A stretch of DNA of 7,462 bases from GBS-DC sp037442365 (GTDB taxonomy: Bacteria; Armatimonadota; Fimbriimonadia; Fimbriimonadales; GBS-DC), in assembly GCA_037442365.1 (NCBI GenBank), contig JBBIQK010000083.1:1-7462 (forward strand), read 5' to 3'. Under the pieces are notes generated by a model, which searched no databases, had not been told where the DNA came from, and worked only from the letters and a program-made list of their open reading frames with translations. How positions within the stretch are numbered: position 1 is the stretch's first letter; each line of letters opens with the position of its first letter. Shown here one piece after another: positions 5,849-7,462 of the stretch. The translations under genes and the position numbers were made by a program.

Positions 5849-6520
5849 ATGTATCGTGAGCGTGGACTAACTCTGCTGGAATTGCTGGTTGTTGTGGTTA
5901 TAATCTCTATGTTAGCGGGTCTTGTTTTAGCGACTGCTCGGAGCGCCCGACATAGAGCCTACAGGACTACTTGCATCAGCAATCTGCGTCAACTGAGCGC
6001 TGCAGCGGTGATGTATCGCACGGATTACGGTGAGCTGCCTGAAGCACAGGCGCTGCTGTTTCCGTATGTAAAGGACGCGCGATTGTTCGTCTGCCCGAGT
6101 GACCCGTATGCAGAACTAGGTGGCTCAAGCTTTTACGGTAGATTCTTTGCATCTCGACACGGCTCTGAGGTAAAAGCCTTCAGCTACCCGTACATCAGAG
6201 AGCATGTTGAGGCTCGCCACTACAGGCTTCTCCAAAGCGTTGATCCTAATCACGGCGTGTTTATCTGTGCTTTGCACGACAAGTGTGATTGGAGTGGCGT
6301 TTCTCTCGAAGAGGCGCAGGCAGGCTTTGTGGAAGCTACGGTGGAGTGCATTGACGGGGTGCTCCGAGCGCGCCTCGATGGCAGCGTAGAGTGGAAGCGA
6401 GTACCTATGAGATGGTATCAGTGTCCGAATGAAAACGGAGTATGGACTGGTGCAAGAGACGGGTGGAGGCTAATGAGTGACGAGCCTTGTCCGCCAGAGG
6501 TCTGCGACAGGAGGTGCTGA
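5849..6520 (+). CDS. Type IV pilin-like / pseudopilin (type II secretion-like) protein
   Basis: This 223-residue protein opens with a class III prepilin signal: MYRERG then LTLLELLVVVVIIS. A prepilin peptidase would cut after Gly6 and methylate Leu7, and the conserved Glu is at position 5 of the mature chain (E11). The hydrophobic N-terminal helix (about 7-30) anchors the subunit in the membrane or polymerises it into a fibre. The stretch after it, ISNLRQLSAAAVMYRTDYGELPEA, is typical of large pilin-like proteins of Planctomycetes and Armatimonadota-type genomes. A late strand RLDGSVEW (175-182) resembles the DG-x-V-x-W motif near the C-terminus of such proteins. Nine cysteines (42, 82, 140, 146, 167, 192, 214, 219, 223) are unusual for pilins. 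The last 30 residues are cysteine- and tryptophan-rich. No pilus ATPase, platform protein or prepilin peptidase is in the window, so it must use machinery encoded elsewhere. Confidence 0.85.
   Translation: MYRERGLTLLELLVVVVIISMLAGLVLATARSARHRAYRTTCISNLRQLSAAAVMYRTDYGELPEAQALLFPYVKDARLFVCPSDPYAELGGSSFYGRFFASRHGSEVKAFSYPYIREHVEARHYRLLQSVDPNHGVFICALHDKCDWSGVSLEEAQAGFVEATVECIDGVLRARLDGSVEWKRVPMRWYQCPNENGVWTGARDGWRLMSDEPCPPEVCDRRC
6509..6514 (+). promoter_or_regulatory. Shine-Dalgarno site AGGAGG of the membrane-protein gene
   Basis: AGGAGG lies inside the final codons of the pseudopilin gene, 7 bases before GTG 6522. It picks GTG 6522 over the earlier in-frame ATG at 6477 and implies translational coupling. 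Confidence 0.7.
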
Positions 6521-6521
6521 G

Positions 6522-7073
6522 GTGGCGAGTAGGCGTGAGGTCGGGAGCTTGAGTGTGGGGTATGTGGCGTTGACCTTTGCTTTTACTTTTTTTATATTGC
6601 CAGTTCATTTTTGGTTTGTCGTTAGTATCTTTATCTGGACTGGCTACTTACTTGATTTGGGTGGGTTCCGGTCTGAAGCGGCAGTTTCTGCGGCAGAAAT
6701 CGCGGCAGAGACTTTCAGAGTTCATCAGCACTACTATCGTTTTTTGATCAGTTTATCGTGGATAGGTTTTTGCATATGGACTGCAGGCGGTATGCTGTTG
6801 TCCCCTCTCCTTGCGCTGGTTAGGGCGTCGTTTCGTTCTTCTTTTATGGTGAACTTGGTCGTTGTAGTTTACGCTTGGATAGTTTGTTTTCCTTTAGCTT
6901 GGCTAGCGGGTCGTTTCTTTCACATCTATGAGCCGAACGGGTACACACTGATAATCTCTGTATTGCTGTTGATTGCGTTCTTGGCTTCGTACAAGTTGGT
7001 TCCGATAGTAAAGCGTGTATATGTTTTTCTTCAGGAAACGGAGATAGAATCTTTGTGGAGGAGAAGGGCATAG
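6522..7073 (+). CDS. Polytopic membrane protein, unknown family
   Basis: This protein of 183 residues starts at GTG 6522, one base after the pseudopilin stop, with a good Shine-Dalgarno site. Hydrophobic segments lie at about 10-27, 28-45, 76-98, 108-130 and 141-162, giving four or five membrane passes. A charged, helical stretch (about 49-75) lies between the second and third. The tail ends in a basic cluster (WRRRA). No domain or catalytic motif is recognised. Coupling to the pseudopilin gene suggests a membrane partner of that protein (an assembly or anchoring role), or a membrane anti-sigma-like component for the upstream sigma factor, but neither is shown by the sequence. The gene is clearly richer in AT than the left half of the window. 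Confidence 0.72.
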   Translation: MASRREVGSLSVGYVALTFAFTFFILPVHFWFVVSIFIWTGYLLDLGGFRSEAAVSAAEIAAETFRVHQHYYRFLISLSWIGFCIWTAGGMLLSPLLALVRASFRSSFMVNLVVVVYAWIVCFPLAWLAGRFFHIYEPNGYTLIISVLLLIAFLASYKLVPIVKRVYVFLQETEIESLWRRRA

Positions 7074-7107
7074 GGTCAAGTTTACGCCGTTCTTTGGGAG
7101 AGAGCCC

Positions 7108-7383
7108 TTGTTCGTGGGTGAAGATGCTCCCGACTTTAGTCTTGGGTTGGTAAAGCCACAAGAACTCAGGGAAAACCTTGGTGGAGCTGGTGATGGTGGT
7201 TGCGATTCGGTTCAGAGAGCGCGTGTAGAGTTTGTGTGCATACAACGCGAAGGGTGGGTTTATGGCTACCGCTTGGCTTGGCAACTGTTTACCGATGTTC
7301 GTCCTGCACCAGACGCAATCGTTCGCGAGCACCCTACATTTCGTGAGGGACAGATAGTACCCTGTAATGCGCCCTATGAATAG
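7108..7383 (+). CDS. Possible small hypothetical protein
   Basis: This TTG-started ORF of 91 residues has natural-looking codon use and no recognised domain. It contains GEDAPDFSL near its start, a tryptophan/aromatic-rich middle (EGWVYGYRLAWQLF) and ends QIVPCNAPYE. The frame is open from 7048, and the peptide upstream of the TTG (VKFTPFFGREP) also looks protein-like but has no start codon. GTG 7055 is one frame away and gives only about 30 codons, so a 5' frameshift is possible. No Shine-Dalgarno site precedes 7108. The opposite strand also holds a long ORF (7398 to 6844) crossing the membrane gene, which is rejected as a shadow. Evidence for a real gene is modest. Confidence 0.33.
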   Translation: MFVGEDAPDFSLGLVKPQELRENLGGAGDGGCDSVQRARVEFVCIQREGWVYGYRLAWQLFTDVRPAPDAIVREHPTFREGQIVPCNAPYE

Positions 7384-7459
7384 CCCGACCTGCTGCACGC
7401 GCAGGCATCCGCCGATTGACCTGACCGAGGAGCAGTGCCGTCTGCTTAGTGGGCGGTAG
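7376..7459 (+). CDS. Possible 27-codon ORF coupled to its neighbours
   Basis: ATG 7376 overlaps the stop of the preceding ORF by 8 bases. Its own TAG (7457-7459) is immediately followed by an ATG at 7460-7462, the last bases of the window. The peptide ends PPIDLTEEQCRLLSGR. Base composition returns to high GC here. It could be a short coupled ORF, a remnant, or non-coding sequence before a gene that starts at 7460. No function can be assigned. Confidence 0.2.
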   Translation: MNSPTCCTRRHPPIDLTEEQCRLLSGR

Positions 7460-7462
7460 ATG

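Noticed and set aside
6844..7398. 184-codon - strand ORF overlapping the membrane-protein gene
   Set aside because: It crosses the end of a gene with a strong Shine-Dalgarno site and membrane segments, has no visible promoter or Shine-Dalgarno site of its own, and has no recognised domain. It remains possible for 7074-7398 only.
7389..7405. Short hairpin CCTGC/GCAGG
   Set aside because: It has only five base pairs and no T tract, which is within chance for GC-rich DNA.
7416..7450. DLTEEQCRLL resembling the DLTDEQW start of IS5-type transposases
   Set aside because: The match is a few residues, lacks the conserved Trp, and the frame stops at once. No inverted repeats or transposase motifs are visible.

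Overview
The window is a GC-rich bacterial chromosome segment. All convincing genes lie on the + strand, except for a gene fragment that runs leftward off the left edge. No gene names the organism outright. High GC, MutS2, many T[A/C]-rich -10 boxes placed directly against start codons, and a pseudopilin with a large C-terminal domain would fit Armatimonadota or another deep-branching, often thermophilic phylum. This placement is an inference and is not firm.

Left part (1-4560) is GC-rich and housekeeping-like. Two divergent promoters (about 93-153) sit between a leftward fragment and a SpoIIM/DUF95 membrane protein (160-1122). A secreted beta-propeller-like protein (1216-2178) and full-length MutS2 (2218-4560) follow. 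Each of these three + strand genes has a TATAAT/TACAAT box 6-8 bases before its start codon and no Shine-Dalgarno sequence, so their mRNAs are predicted to be leaderless and each gene has its own promoter.

Right part (4561-7073) looks like a different kind of module. It holds a small ECF-like sigma factor (ATG 4628), a secreted proline- and cysteine-rich protein (5181-5786), a type IV pilin-like/pseudopilin protein with nine cysteines (5849-6520), and a polytopic membrane protein (6522-7073). All four have strong AGGAGG Shine-Dalgarno sites, short spacing and no adjacent -10 box, which suggests an operon. Base composition falls toward AT from about 5080 onward. A perfect 11-bp hairpin lies between the cysteine-rich gene and the pseudopilin gene. 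A reasonable hypothesis is a sigma-controlled envelope or pilus-associated module whose exported products are disulfide-stabilised. It is the best candidate here for something undescribed, but nothing in the sequence proves the function.

The end of the sigma gene is odd. Its frame passes a run of seven T and continues about 230 bases, overlapping the next gene's start, whereas a one-base shift at the T run would end the protein at the usual place. The last 390 bases (7074-7462) hold only weak ORFs, possibly a small gene at 7108-7383 followed by a 27-codon ORF whose stop abuts an ATG at the window edge. No RNA genes, CRISPR arrays or recognisable insertion sequences were seen.
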